Below are positions 40,801 through 53,150 of a stretch of DNA of 64,000 bases, in pieces (the first letter of the stretch is position 1; every line of letters starts with the position of its first letter). The DNA comes from Trichoplax sp. H2 (Eukaryota; Placozoa; Uniplacotomia; Trichoplacea). Both the position numbers and the translations under genes were made by a program. The stretch spans positions 1 to 64,000 of the forward strand of contig NOWV01000120.1 of NCBI GenBank assembly GCA_003344405.1, given 5' to 3'. The notes under the pieces were generated by a model that was not told where the DNA came from, did not search any database, and was given only the letters and a program-made list of their open reading frames with translations.

Positions 40801-43538
40801 ACTGTGCACTGTCTCATGCGTACAAACTGTTGCTCCGTGCTGCGGCTGCCAAGCCACGCAGGCGCAGCGCGGTATTGTGTAATAGGCATGACTGTCTCTT
40901 TTATTCAGTCAGTACAGTACTGTACAGTGTACAGTGTACAGTGTACAGTAGTCCCTGGCATCCAGTTGCAATGTACTGTACTGTACAGTATTGGTACTGT
41001 AGAAGGGCGTGATTAATGTGCAACCAAAGCCAAAGGTCAAATCAGGGAGTCAACGAATTCACCGGTTAGTTACGACAGTGTACTGTATCAGACTGAGTCT
41101 ACCGTATAGTACTTTCTATTCTGGAGACTGGTTTTGAACGGTACTGTACAGTGTACAGTGTACAGTACATGAGCAGTGTTGACAGTACGGTACAGTGCAC
41201 AGTACTGTACACTGTACTATACAGTGCTAACTTACAGAACTCAGTATGATCAGCTCAGATCAGACTTTTAATGATGGAGCATGATGGAGCTCGACTGATT
41301 TCCTAATCCTTCCTATTTGTAACCCCAATCCTGATTTCGAGTTAAATAACCGTGTGTATTCGAGCATGAAAGGATGAAAGCAAAAAAACGATCGAAAGTC
41401 ATTCATCCCAAATGCAGTGATCATGAACAACGGAAGCCCCGTAACAAGACTGCCATGAACCAGTACTGCTGTTAATATTAGCCTGTCATAATACGCGTAT
41501 AATGATATACTGTACAGTACAAGTAGTTTTTATGCTATGGTGTAAAAATATTTTTGGAGATTTATCGTCAATCATAAATCATACTTACAACTCACGCGCA
41601 TTTTATACTTCGCGTACAGTATAGTATGTACTTGCACTGTGAGTTGCACATCTTACTTTATATCTAGAGCGACTAACACTAGTGTAATGTGATTTTTCGG
41701 TAGTTCTTAAAAATGTTTAGTCCTTTGGTTCTCCATTTCTTACACTCGTAAAATCAACGCAATCGGTCTCATAAGACAGATGAATAGTTAGTCTTGAAGA
41801 GAAGTAACGTCGATATCAGTTTCAATCAATCGTGCCTACGAGATACTGCTGTGTTACATTTGCGGTTAAACCCCTGTTATTATTTTACTTTTTCGGACTC
41901 CATTCAAAGTCATGGATCGTTACTGTACAGTACACTGTACACTTTACAGTACACTACAGTACAGTAGTCAGCAGTTCGTTTTCTTGCTCTGCATAATCAC
42001 GTATATTTACATTGGTCTCGAACAACTAAACACTCATTTGGGTTTCTAATTGAATTGTTAAAATTTAGGGTAGTTGTTCAACCACCGAACGATTGGAAAA
42101 CTCTCCCATTTAATAAATTACCTGATTGGCTTCAGGATAATGAATTTCTAGTCAAAGGATATCGACCTCAGCTCCCTTCTGTCTCACTTTGTTTGCGTAG
42201 CATCTTTCGTATCCATACCGAAACTGGAAACATCTGGACTCATCTTTTAGGTTTTATTGGGCTACTGATATTTGCTATATACTGTTTTTCAGTGCCACTC
42301 AGCCAGAAAACATGGCAAGAACAAGCAGTCTTCGGGTAACCTATTGAATCTGCCTATTGTCAATATAATGATCAATTTTAAAACTAGTCACAGTTTGTAC
42401 AATACGTATATCGACTTTCATAATATATCACGAATATGTTCACTAATTACTTAAATGATTCTTAAATATCAAACTTTCTCAAATTTATTGCAATCAATTA
42501 TCTTTGTATCGAATAATAAACAATAAACATTTAACTTGTTTGCGAAGAGCACACTATTTATTTAAACGTGTATTTTATCAATTCTAGAGCATTTTTTGCT
42601 GGAGCGATTACCTGCCTCCTGTTTTCGTCTTTCTTTCACACCATTTATTGCTATTCTTTTAGAGTTATGAAATCATCTGCTAAGTAAGTGTCTGCTCGAG
42701 CTATTATTCATTGTGTCTTGTTTATAGTATTGCACTATATAGTACGTCGTATTGCCTTATTGCTGATAGAACGCTTTAGTAAGCCTTCAATTCTATTTCG
42801 AAACTCTTTTTAACTCTTGTGCGTCTCAACAGATTAGATTATTTGGGAATTGCAACTTTGGTTGTCGGATCAAACGTGTCACTTATCTATTACGCATTTT
42901 ACTGCTATACCATCCCCCTTATCATTTATGAGACTGTGGCGATCGTTTTAGGTACTGCAGCTGCCATCGTATCACTGTTCGATAAATTTTCTGAATCAAA
43001 ATATCGTACTTTTAGGGCAGGTATGTTATTTCTTGTATGAAAAATATTACTGTAATTGTAAGTGTTCTATGAATATGAGATAATATTATTATGATCTGGA
43101 ACATTTTACAGCATTGTTTGGCGGCGTAGGAGGTTCTGGAGTCGTTCCATTGCTTCATTACTGTGGTATCACTGGATTTTATAGAGCTATAGAAATAGGA
43201 GGTATACCATGGTTTCTAGCTAGTGGCTTGAGCTATTTGGTTGGAGTAACTTTATACGCCACTCGCACACCTGAGCGCTTTTTTCCTGGACGATGCGATA
43301 TCGTAGTAAGCATAACAGTTGCTCTCGCTTTTTGGATTTTAAATGTTCGTTTGCAAGCAATTTGACTTAATATTTGCAACTTTATATTTAGTTTCAGAGT
43401 CATCAACTTTTTCACGTCTTCGTGGTAGTAGGTGCAATTCTCACCTATTGTTCTTTAAATAGCTATGCTGACTATCATCAACTTGTTGGTCATAACTGCT
43501 CAGTGGTTCATAGTATTTTTAAAAATGGTAATTATTAA
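37835..43538 (+). CDS. ADIPOR: Adiponectin receptor (PAQR family)
   Basis: 350 residues from seven exons: 37835-37915, 39294-39373, 42069-42335, 42588-42683, 42833-43020, 43112-43305, 43392-43538. Exons 3-7 encode the seven-TM core with the family blocks FRIHTETGNIWTHLLG, PERFFPG and SHQLFH. The zinc-site residues of human AdipoR1 are all present at matching spacing: Ser156, His160, Asp177, His306 and His310. His160 to His310 spans 150 residues, as from His191 to His341 in human. The N-terminal exons 1-2 are supported by frame and splice phase only. The start is the only ATG in exon 1's open frame. Human AdipoR proteins show ceramidase activity and act in lipid metabolism; an adiponectin-like ligand is not implied here. 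Intron 2 is 2.7 kb and full of GTAC palindromes. Confidence 0.94.
40518..41225. repeat. GTAC-palindrome cluster inside AdipoR intron 2
   Basis: Separate dense runs lie at 40518-40602, 40905-41003 and 41079-41225, built of gtacagtgtacagtac-type words. A smaller run follows at 41918-41967, about 100 bp before exon 3. A short GC-rich patch (about 40830-40875) interrupts them. Confidence 0.9.
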
Positions 43539-44670
43539 TACGGCGATTAGAACGCCTATTTTATCTTATCTTCGATGTAAGAATTTAATGTGAGAAACAT
43601 GTTATTCCAAGAAAAGTTTGTCATTTTATTCCTTCTTAAAACTGTAGGAAATATTGATAAATTTTTAGTTTTTATCTGCAAAAGGCTTAATAGCATTCGT
43701 ATACTGTATTGTATATGAACTAAAGTCATATCTAAAAGTTTATTGTAGCGTAGTTACGAGCTTTTCGATATTTTTCTCTTACTATATAGTTATAATACTG
43801 CAAATATACTGTGTATACTAAATGCAGTAACTCTGTCATTGAATACGTTTTCAGCCTTAGCAATCAAGTTGTCATTTACATCAAATGGGACTCTTTACGG
43901 TGCATACACATATTTTTCGTAATGTACAAACACAACTGCTATATTGTCATTCAATATGTAGGTTTTGTGACACAGTTGCGAAGATCATAATTATTTCTTC
44001 TTACACGTTAGTAGAGAAAAGTCAAAATGTCATACATAACGATCTCGACTAAAACCACCTTTAAATAATTAAAAGATCTGTTCTACCATTGCATTAGCCC
44101 AAGGTTGATCTTTCGATTGAAATATTTGAGTCAACTAAATTTAAATAATTTAGCGCTGTTTTGAACTGCAATAAAGGCAAATTAAATATCGATTGGTTCA
44201 TATGAATAGCTTTCTATCGTGATAATCCATACTAGAGAAATTAACAAAATCCGCTTGTCGCTTGAACCTAAAAGCCTTAGTGAAAGTCATACTTACTGTA
44301 GCTATCGTAATTATTGCGTGAACTTATATAACATTGTAAACCAGAGCACTACGCGCATCGAGAAATTATGAAATGATTGAAAAATAAAGTTTTGTTTACG
44401 CATAGTTTTATTTTCGACTTTGATATGAGTATAACGTCATGCCATTATGGTAATGTTAATGTGTACGTATAGATATAAAAAATGGTATTATCAAAGCAAT
44501 CCGGTAAAGTATAACATTATAAGACAAATATTATAAGTAACTTCTTATTTACGAATGACGCAGAAAACCTGAAGTCACCATGTACGAGATATACTGTATA
44601 ACCAGCCTTCAGTCATACTCTTTGATTAATACCATGAATGATTCTCAAGTTTTATCAGTTCTCTTAATAG
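43539..44670. other. Intergenic region between convergent genes, nothing recognised
   Basis: AT-rich 1.1 kb separating the 3' ends of the AdipoR gene and the phosphatase gene. No ORF or repeat of note. Confidence 0.5.
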
Positions 44671-46946
44671 TTAAGGAATCCTCATTAGATCAGCAAGAGT
44701 AGGCAAACAATAATCAGGTAGCATTTCCGGCGATTTTTTTCTTAATGCTTCAACTTCATCTGCCGTAGAAACACCGGAATATACTAGAATAGTTTTGAAA
44801 CCACACTTTATTCCAAAGGCTATATCAGTATCGATCCTGCAGTGCATAAAACGAATCAAGTTACAAAATGTAAATTTAAATCATTTTATTCACGTATTAA
44901 TCGCTATTCCCGTTCATGAGTCAATTCTGTAAAATAGTACGATTACTATTTTATACCTGTCGCCAATCATACAAGACGATTCTGGATTAATAGAATGCCT
45001 GCAATTGAGAGGTAATAGATAATATTTTAACGTTTGCGGTATAACGATTGATTAGATTTGATATAGCCTACAAATGGAGGATCTCACAACATTTGCAAAT
45101 CGCTTAATGAATTGGTATCGTATATGCATGTAGCACTCATAATATTTGTATATTTTTATTAGGGAAACGATCTTACTTAGACAAGATACAATCATAAATA
45201 TTTCGGTTCGGCTTTCCAATTAGAATACGATCTTGGCGCCTGGAAGCTACTCTCAAGATAGCACCGATACTGCCGGTACCTACCATAAAGCGTGAATAAA
45301 ATGAAGTACTACAATCGACAAATTTGTTATCCTAGGTATTTTTACGAATGTTATAATTGTAATCTATATATCTTGAGAGTACTCACCAGGAATAACTATG
45401 TTAGACCCTCTAACTGGTAATCGATCATCTTCATTGGTGACTATTAAAAGACAAGATTCTTTTGCCAAGTAACTGGTGGCTTTAATCATTTTCATGTAGT
45501 TAACATGTATATCTAGTCCTTGAACAACAGCTCCAATCTTATAGAAACAAGTTTAAGTATTTAAATCCACAATGTGGTTACAATTGGCTAAGAATATTTT
45601 GAACAAAGTTTAGATAGCGGTAAAGTAGAAATTACGTCGTCATCCAACGAAACGCTTCCTATACAGGTATCAAGGTTACCATGAAAGGGATCAGGCTACT
45701 TCAACAATTATAAAATATTCATATCGATTGTTAACAAATTTCATGACGCGGTAGACAGGAAACTTGAGGTACGAAAGTACTTTTGATACACGTTTATGTT
45801 ATGCTAGTAAAATTTCGTATAAAGGCTAACCCCAGTGCCAGTATGAGAAATATCTAAAGCGTCAAATTCTTCCGCCATCGATTCCGAGCCTAGAAGGTAT
45901 ACCTTTCCGGTAAAGTTTAATTTATTCTTTATATACCATGCTGTGACCTTGGCCGTTCCATAAATTTCATCCTAAAAAGTCAACATCGCTATAAAATTTG
46001 TACACTGTATTGCGAATGTGTGATAATTTAGATTGTAACTCGTATATAGATAAGATGCAAGGATGTCAGTGCTCAATTTACAATTCGACCATTTTAAGTG
46101 AATACTTTGTATGGAGAGGTATGCTTTGTAGTAATTACGTATTCAGAATGTAACACACATGGTTAAGGCAATAGTGTGCAAGGATATGTTTTACTTAATT
46201 CATTCCGAAGTTTAGAGCAGAACGTACAGGATATGCTTCAATTCCAAATCGTTGAAATTTCTTCATGTAACTAGCAACTGATTTGGAGCTATTATTGGAT
46301 ACAAAAAATATTCTTTTTCCCTGTTGTTTACAAAGTAATTTATGCTCAGAATCATTGATCAGTTAATATAATTACAGTGTAAGTATACAAAATGGTGAAT
46401 ACAATTATAGAATATGCAATATTATTATTCTCTAAATAGTGAAGTTATTTATAGTACTGTATACTCGCATATACGCGTACAATCTATACATTACACGTGC
46501 ATAAAGTAATACAGTAATCCTTCCGGAAAAGACTGCTAAAAAATAATAAAGCATCGGACAACAATGGCAATGATGTACATTCTTTCTACCTTAGCTCTTA
46601 ATTTGTTGACTGTTTCAACTGCTCCTGCTATAGCCTCATTACCAAGCCAAATAACTCCTGAAGATGATTAAAAAGGAGATTTAGCTGGAAATAGCATTAG
46701 CCATGATACAAAGACGAGTATGTTACCAAGCTGTACTTTATAAGTGCTGGCATGATAGCGGTCGAGTGTCAAGAATTGGCAGTGCCAATTGCTTACATAA
46801 TATTTTCATAAATATAATCGCAAGAAATTTAAAGTCTTATGATACGCCATCGCCTTACCATCACAGTCAAAGAAAAAGGTATCAATTCCAGAAAGGAATT
46901 CGTCAGTTTGCTCGCCTTGCATAAGTCTTCCCTTACTATCCGTCAT
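44671..46946 (-). CDS. PGP: Phosphoglycolate phosphatase-like HAD phosphatase (PGP/PDXP family)
   Basis: 283 residues from eight exons, in transcript order: 46946-46859, 46657-46590, 46320-46228, 45971-45831, 45537-45387, 45279-45177, 44998-44957, 44836-44671. All HAD motifs are present: motif I DCDGV with nucleophile Asp27 and Asp29, motif II Ser60 in FVSNNS, motif III Lys203 in IGKP, and motif IV GDRIDTD with Asp228 and Asp233. A C2-type cap lies between motifs II and III. The segments NEDDRLP and CGFKTIL resemble mammalian PGP more than pyridoxal phosphatase. PGP removes phosphate from 2-phosphoglycolate and related side products in the cytosol. The exact substrate here is inferred. Its 5' end is divergent from RPL27A, with 1.3 kb between start codons. 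Confidence 0.93.
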
Positions 46947-47579
46947 AGTAAGCACAAACGTTACTGGGTTCACGATTGCGACGTCAGGCAGTTAAAATGT
47001 TTATTAAAAATTGAATGAGTCAATTATTTCTGAAATATGAACCAATGTAATTCGAACTGATACACCACTAGAAATTATTTACAGGGCGTACATAAGCATT
47101 ACGGGAATTTCCTCAGCTGTCCATGTTTTTGATTATAATTACTGTACGTATGCATATATCTATCAATATGTCATATATAGGAGCAGAATACCCAACTGTA
47201 AGATCATCCAAAACATTGACAGTTATTTAAGGAAATATCAGCTTGAAGTCAGTACGAAATGTATCACATTGCAAATTAGAGTACAGTCGCAACAAAGCTG
47301 ATAGGTAAATAGAAATTTATGATCTTCTAGAACCAATGAAATTGGCGAACTTGCCAACTGATACGCAGATAGAAATTAATCATTTGCTATGCGCGTATCT
47401 ACTCTATAGCCTCTAAAATTTGCGAATTTTAGACATCATCTTCCTCTTACCTTTATTCCGTGACTCTGCCTACAGTATATGCTGTCCATGTGCACTTGCG
47501 CAGTACTTTGCTGTACGCATTGTACCGGAGTCAGTCTGGGAGGTGTTGAAGCTGGTGTTCAGTAACGAAATCACATGCT

Positions 47580-48145
47580 GACTTACTGAGTACTGTATCA
47601 TACTGTACTGTTACACGAATGTACAGTACTGCACAGTGCACATACGCTGGGTGTCTGGTCTGTTACCTAAAGCGGTTGCTCGATTTTGTAATTGGCTTGC
47701 TTGTCTAAAATTAAGTAATATTATATTGGAAATCTATTCTATTTACTAAGTTCTGCTTCAAAATAGTAAAATAGCTATATAAAGAGATGAATATTCTTAA
47801 ATTAGTACAAGTAATCAAGAAAAAATAGATACAGAAGATCCATACTAAGTAACTAATTTTTCAATATTTTGGCCTCCTAGGGTAGAAAAGTCTGTCTGTC
47901 TGAAGAGTCTTCTGTCAGCTTAAGAAGACACTACCTGTTAATCCTGTAGTGCATGGCTTACGGTATAAAAGTCTGTCTGTCTGAAGAGTCTCCTGTCAGC
48001 CCTGTTAATCCTGTGGTACAGACTGTACAGTACAGTGTACAGCAGTACAATGTACAGTACAGTGTACAGTACAGTACAGTGTACTGTACAGTACAGTACT
48101 GCTGTAGCAAAAGAATCCGAGTGCAATGTACTGTAGCGGTTCTGC
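47580..48145. repeat. GTAC-palindrome clusters and 81-bp tandem duplication in the PGP/RPL27A divergent promoter region
   Basis: Palindromic words occur at about 47580-47640 and densely at 48019-48145. Between them two copies of a unit starting aaaagtctgtctgtctgaag (47886 and 47967) end in ctgttaatcctgt(a/g)gt. The dense run stops about 80 bp before the RPL27A start codon. Confidence 0.85.
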
Positions 48146-48191
48146 TCAGTACTGTAAAGCGGTTAGGCGACGACTAATATACATGCGCACA

Positions 48192-48216
48192 TTCCTTCTT
48201 CTTCCTCCTCTTTCAC
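48192..48216 (+). promoter_or_regulatory. Pyrimidine tract, probable 5'-TOP transcription start of RPL27A
   Basis: An almost pure run of C and T ends about 12 bases before the start codon. Animal ribosomal-protein mRNAs usually begin in such a tract, which puts their translation under growth control. The exact first base is not visible from sequence. Confidence 0.6.
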
Positions 48217-48228
48217 GTTGCATAGAAA

Positions 48229-49688
48229 ATGGTGAGTCTGAGAATTTTCATCTAGTTTTGAATCTCTCCAGAATCAGTCACAATCACTTAAATGTCTTCC
48301 GTAATTTTACATTCTTTACTTGAAAAAATAGCTCTACTTGAAAGATAGTCAGTTTTTTTTTGTTTTAACAAAGATAGAAGCATCTAAAATGGATTAATTT
48401 AGTGTTCATTCAGACGGATGGTAATGGTCAGTCTTTACTGTTTTTAGGTTGCTCGTCAAAAGAAAACTCGAAAGTTGCGAGGGCACGTTAGTGCTGGACA
48501 TGGCCGTGTTGGTATGTACTATAGTTCCTAATCTTTTGATTTTAACGTCGTCCCTGTAATATATTGTGCAAATTCGAACAGTAGAAACGAAGTTGCTATG
48601 TTTCGGTGAATGAACTTGCTTGTTACATGTCAATCGAATTGAGCGATAGAAAATATATATTTATCATAGTTCCATGGAAGACTTTTTTCTGTCTTCGTAT
48701 CATACTGTATATTTGGATTATTGAGCTATTCAAGTGAGATTTTCATCGTATATTATATCAGCTACTTTACTATAAATGCCATTTAGCGATGTTTATAGGA
48801 AATAAATCAGCTTGACATCTATTACTGTCATTGACCAGTAGATCGTAAACCGTAGCAACGGATTATCCTTGCTGTATTGCAACTGAGCAATGTACGCTCA
48901 ATATTGAATGATCCTATCTTTCGTAGAAGTCGTTAATTTTAAATTCTCTGTAATCTTAGGCAAGCACAGAAAGCATCCTGGTGGTAGAGGTAATGCTGGT
49001 GGTTTGTTGCACCGTAGGGCAAACTTTGACAAATAGTAAGTATAAAGCGCTTTATTATATGTAGCATCACTCCTTTGACTCCCACATAGCAGATGATGCA
49101 CAAATGTAACTTATATAGTACGATTAGTTGTGATTATTGTTAAAGGACTGTAGCGATAAATTGCTCTACGTATTACTGTTGCGAGTACTGTGATAAATGT
49201 TGAACTGAAACGTTCCATATCATTCCGCTCTCTTTTGGATAAGCGAATTTGAAGTACTCAGATCGGAATCGTTTTTATATTTCAGCCATCCAGGTTATTT
49301 CGGTAAATGCGGTATGCGATACTTTCACTTGACGAGAAATAAGTACCATTGCCCAACCATCAATGTGGATAAACTGTGGACTCTCGTTAGCGAACAGACA
49401 AGAACGCACTATGCTGAGAAAACTGAAAAGGCCCCAGTCATTGATGTTGTTCGTGCTGTGAGTATTACCGCAATTACTATGGATACCTTTTGCATGAGTT
49501 GCTTTTCTTTCGATAGGTTTTACTATATTTGATAACTGTTGTATAATTTCTTGTTCTAGGGTTACTATAAGGTTTTAGGTAAAGGATTATTACCGAAGCA
49601 AGCTGTCGTTGTTAAGGCCAAATTTTTTAGTCGAACTGCTGAAAAGAAAATCAAAGATGTGGGTGGCAGTTGTGTGTTAGTTGCTTAA
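48229..49688 (+). CDS. RPL27A: 60S ribosomal protein L27a (uL15)
   Basis: 147 residues (human 148) from five exons: 48229-48231, 48448-48511, 48960-49035, 49286-49457, 49560-49688. Exon 1 contributes only the ATG, with the donor gtgagt right after it. The joined protein follows the family closely: [41 protein letters not shown] and a Cys-Val-Leu-Val-Ala C-terminus. It is a component of the large cytosolic ribosomal subunit. An AATAAAA signal lies about 20 bases after the stop. Divergent from the phosphatase gene. Confidence 0.97.
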
Positions 49689-51596
49689 ATTTGTAAAATA
49701 TAAGATAATAAAAATCGTTCACATTGGCTGTATCTTGAAGGTATATTCATCAGTTGTCTTTCTTGACATTTATTGCAACAATTGACAAGTGTAAATGTCA
49801 TGGATACTTTTCTAACAAGTTAGGATTCGTTTATATAATACCGTAACATTTTGTGATAAGATTTGGGAAATTGAATCAGGCATTCGTTGCTCGAACTAAC
49901 TCTCGCTTGTAGTAGCAGGCCATTGTAGAATTTTAAACTCTTATTCTTACTCTGCTGCGATATACCCTAGTTTATGATAACATGCAGCTTGCAACTAATC
50001 TGATCTATTTCATAAGCAAATTGCCAGTGAGTTATGTCGTAACTTATACTACTACTGTACTTTATTCTAGCAACAAAGGCATGTGAATAAAAGCATTGTA
50101 TAATTTTGCGAAGTTTTTCAGTTCCTGAGCACACTAGTGTCTTATGAATGTTCGTCTATATTTCCTTCATTTCACTTCATTAGTTGATGCTATCATAATT
50201 CGTAAGTATACGGATGCGGGCTCAATATATTGAAGATACAAATGTACAGTAGTATAGTGATTCAGTAACCCACGTGTATACCTGGTATACACGCCTGAAA
50301 TTAATCGAGACTTACCTGAGAATGCGAAGTTATACTTACGTATATCTATAGTTTAGTGAAGGTTAAAAGTGCATTGAGGTATAGACGAGCTATATCACAT
50401 GCTATCAGTATTTATAGTCATAAATTAGGGATTACGAAGGTTACAAGACAACTATCCTAGCAAAGACTCGATAATGTTGGTCACAGGACTATACGCTAAC
50501 AGTTAGGATAAACTTGATGAGAGATGAGTTAACCATGTTCAATTGTTCATTCAGGGCGTAATTCACGGACTTGTGTCCTTAAAAAAATGGGTTTGTAAAT
50601 TCGATTAAGATGATAGAGTATTCATACCTAACCTGGAAATTTTTTAATTGCTACCAATGAACAGAACTTACTTAAGTATATCCATAGCTATTATTAAAAT
50701 ATCAGACAGATAAATATGCGATATACGTTTGTACGATCGAAAATATATTGCTTTTTATTGCTGCACACATTTCTATTTATCCCACAATAATTTAATATAA
50801 AAAAAATCTTCATATTCTATTAATTAATCAAGTAAAAGAATATATCCTTAATTCATTATTCGAAACACGCCAATACGTAATAGCTTAAGACAACCAGCGG
50901 CCTAAACATATTACAATATTCGAATGCATTCATCTTCATACCGACAGTAATCTGAGTGCCTGCTATATTTGCAAGCATCGCGGTATGTAGAACATTAATT
51001 TTAATTCAAGGACATTAAACGTTACTAGAAAGCAGATATTACGGTTTTACGTTACTCCCGGTTATAAGAAATTCCTATAATACATATAATACTACAATAG
51101 TCTGTTGTATTAAGGGCTACTGGAATCCTGATCGTATCTAGGCTAAAATTGTCAATCTATTAAAAATGCTGATTGGCAGATTTTACGAATGTGATACTAG
51201 GGCTACATTTTACGTCAGTTTCTATTAATTAATAGAAGATAGATTGCGATTCATTCTTCATACTGTACTACAGTAAAGGATATAAGTCCAGAATAATTGT
51301 TTATTATGTATCTATGTCTAAAGACTATCGTCTATACTATATATAGACTAAGCTAGAACAAAATTCAGAGTAATTACTGCATAATTACAGTATTTAGTGA
51401 TGAATAAAATATAAATTAAAACGTAGAGCAAAAAATAAATTTGCCACCTTATAATAACCTTTAACTGTACGCTCTCATCAGTGAGTAGATACCACAAATA
51501 TGACCGTAAGATATGATTTTTGTTGAATAATAACCGATAATTTTTGACAATGTATAAATCATTCTTATGTAATTATATTATCATCCTGTAATTTAA
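49689..51596. other. Intergenic region between convergent RPL27A and P450 genes
   Basis: About 1.9 kb of AT-rich sequence without a recognisable gene or strong repeat. Confidence 0.5.
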
Positions 51597-53150
51597 TTAA
51601 ACTGAGGTTACTTTACTTAATCTTCGGCTACTCCCGCTTTGACGGATACCCGTGCCATTCCTTTCCACTATTTCAATCCATACTCCGTTTTTTGGCTGTA
51701 ATACTAGGCCAACTCTTTGCTTAACAGCACGATTTGCAACTAGACGAATATCGTAGCGTTGAATAATCTTGGCTACCACCAATGTAACAACACCCATTGC
51801 AAATATCTGTCCAAGGCATTTCCTGGAGCCAGCTGAGAAAGGCAGGTAAGCAAATGGGTGCCTATCTCTTATTTTCTCCGGTGTAAAACGTAGCGGATCG
51901 TAAGTCATTGGGTCCGGCCACCATTCCGCTTGATGATGAACGGATATTACTGGAACTTCAACAGGACAACCAGTTGGCAATTTTACATCTTCAATTTTGA
52001 TATCTTTATCGAGGCAACGACCACTTAAAAATGGCACCGGTGGATAAAGACGAAGCGCCTCCTTAACGCACATGATAGTATACTTCAAGGATGTGATGTC
52101 TTCCCATTCTAGCTTATTCAGATGTTGTAAGTAAGCATTGACCTCATCGCGAACTTTCCTTTGATGGCTTCGATGTTTCCCAAGACAGTACAACGACCAG
52201 GTAATTCCATTGGATAGCGTATCATAACCGGAAAAAATAAAAGAATTAATTTCATCCCTGATATCATTTACTAATAGTTTTTGACCATCGCTATCTTTGA
52301 CAGACAATAAGATATCTAAAAAATCGTTCTTATAACTACGGTCTTGCGATTTATCATTCCTTCTCATTTCTTTTTGGCGTTCATGGATTGCATCTTCAGT
52401 ATATTTGTGAACAAGATCACATACGGAATAAAATTCTCGACCATTTCGTGTCATCCAATACAGCCATTCATTGGTGATAGATGGATTTAGTATGCGTTCG
52501 TGAACAAGAGAGCTCATTTTTTCGAAGGCTTTAACGAATGGATGTTTACCTTCCACTACCTGACATGCATAGCGACCGGAGAAAGCGCAACGCATGATAA
52601 TATCGAAAGATAGCATTTTGATATCGCCATACATATCAAATGTACGTTTCATGCGACTATACACATTCCAATGATCTGTCATAATCTTAACGCAATCGTG
52701 TATAACAGGTGCACTCTTGGATAAAAAGGTTAAATTGAAGGCTCCGCCAATAAGGCGCCGCTTTTGCTGCCATTTTTGTCCATTTTCTGTCAGTAATCCA
52801 TTGCCAAGCCAAGGCTTCAAGTAGCTGACAAAAATGCCGTCTTTGTCTTGTGATGCACTTAGGACCGCTTTAATAATATCAGGATGTATGCATTGCATCG
52901 TTGGTCGAAACGGACCTAACCAGAATCGATAACATTTCGGAAATTCTTTAGCTAGTTGATGTAAGTCATCAATGGTCTGTTCGTCTGTACCATGTAAACA
53001 GTTGAGATTGCCATTCACCCAACTAGCAGGCGGTCCAGGGAAATCACGCAAAGCCCTACCGAAGGCGTAATACTTGGCGATGCTTTCCAATGCCAGCCCA
53101 ATTAAACAAAATAATATGGTTACTGCGGCAAAAAATATATACCAATACAT
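51597..53150 (-). CDS. Cytochrome P450, CYP4-like
   Basis: Intronless, 517 residues. The ATG at 53150 was chosen because it puts a single membrane anchor (about residues 1-24) at the N-terminus, followed by a Pro-Gly-Pro-Pro hinge. The open frame upstream has no ATG. Landmarks are the I-helix SGYDT segment, the K-helix Glu-Ala-Leu-Arg, a DPLRF segment and the heme loop FSAGSRKCLG, with Cys445 as the expected heme ligand. The overall pattern is closest to CYP4 (fatty acid or eicosanoid omega-hydroxylases, ER membrane). The I-helix Glu that binds heme covalently in many CYP4 enzymes (FEGHDT) is Ser here. Substrate is unknown. It stands alone among multi-exon neighbours. Confidence 0.95.
   Translation of the reverse strand: MYWYIFFAAVTILFCLIGLALESIAKYYAFGRALRDFPGPPASWVNGNLNCLHGTDEQTIDDLHQLAKEFPKCYRFWLGPFRPTMQCIHPDIIKAVLSASQDKDGIFVSYLKPWLGNGLLTENGQKWQQKRRLIGGAFNLTFLSKSAPVIHDCVKIMTDHWNVYSRMKRTFDMYGDIKMLSFDIIMRCAFSGRYACQVVEGKHPFVKAFEKMSSLVHERILNPSITNEWLYWMTRNGREFYSVCDLVHKYTEDAIHERQKEMRRNDKSQDRSYKNDFLDILLSVKDSDGQKLLVNDIRDEINSFIFSGYDTLSNGITWSLYCLGKHRSHQRKVRDEVNAYLQHLNKLEWEDITSLKYTIMCVKEALRLYPPVPFLSGRCLDKDIKIEDVKLPTGCPVEVPVISVHHQAEWWPDPMTYDPLRFTPEKIRDRHPFAYLPFSAGSRKCLGQIFAMGVVTLVVAKIIQRYDIRLVANRAVKQRVGLVLQPKNGVWIEIVERNGTGIRQSGSSRRLSKVTSV

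Noticed and set aside
46703-46924. Plus-strand 73-codon ORF
   Set aside because: Lies antisense to exon 1 of the PGP-like gene and its first intron.
47938-48177. ORFs on both strands over the palindrome array near RPL27A
   Set aside because: Self-complementary repeats open frames on both strands together; not genes.
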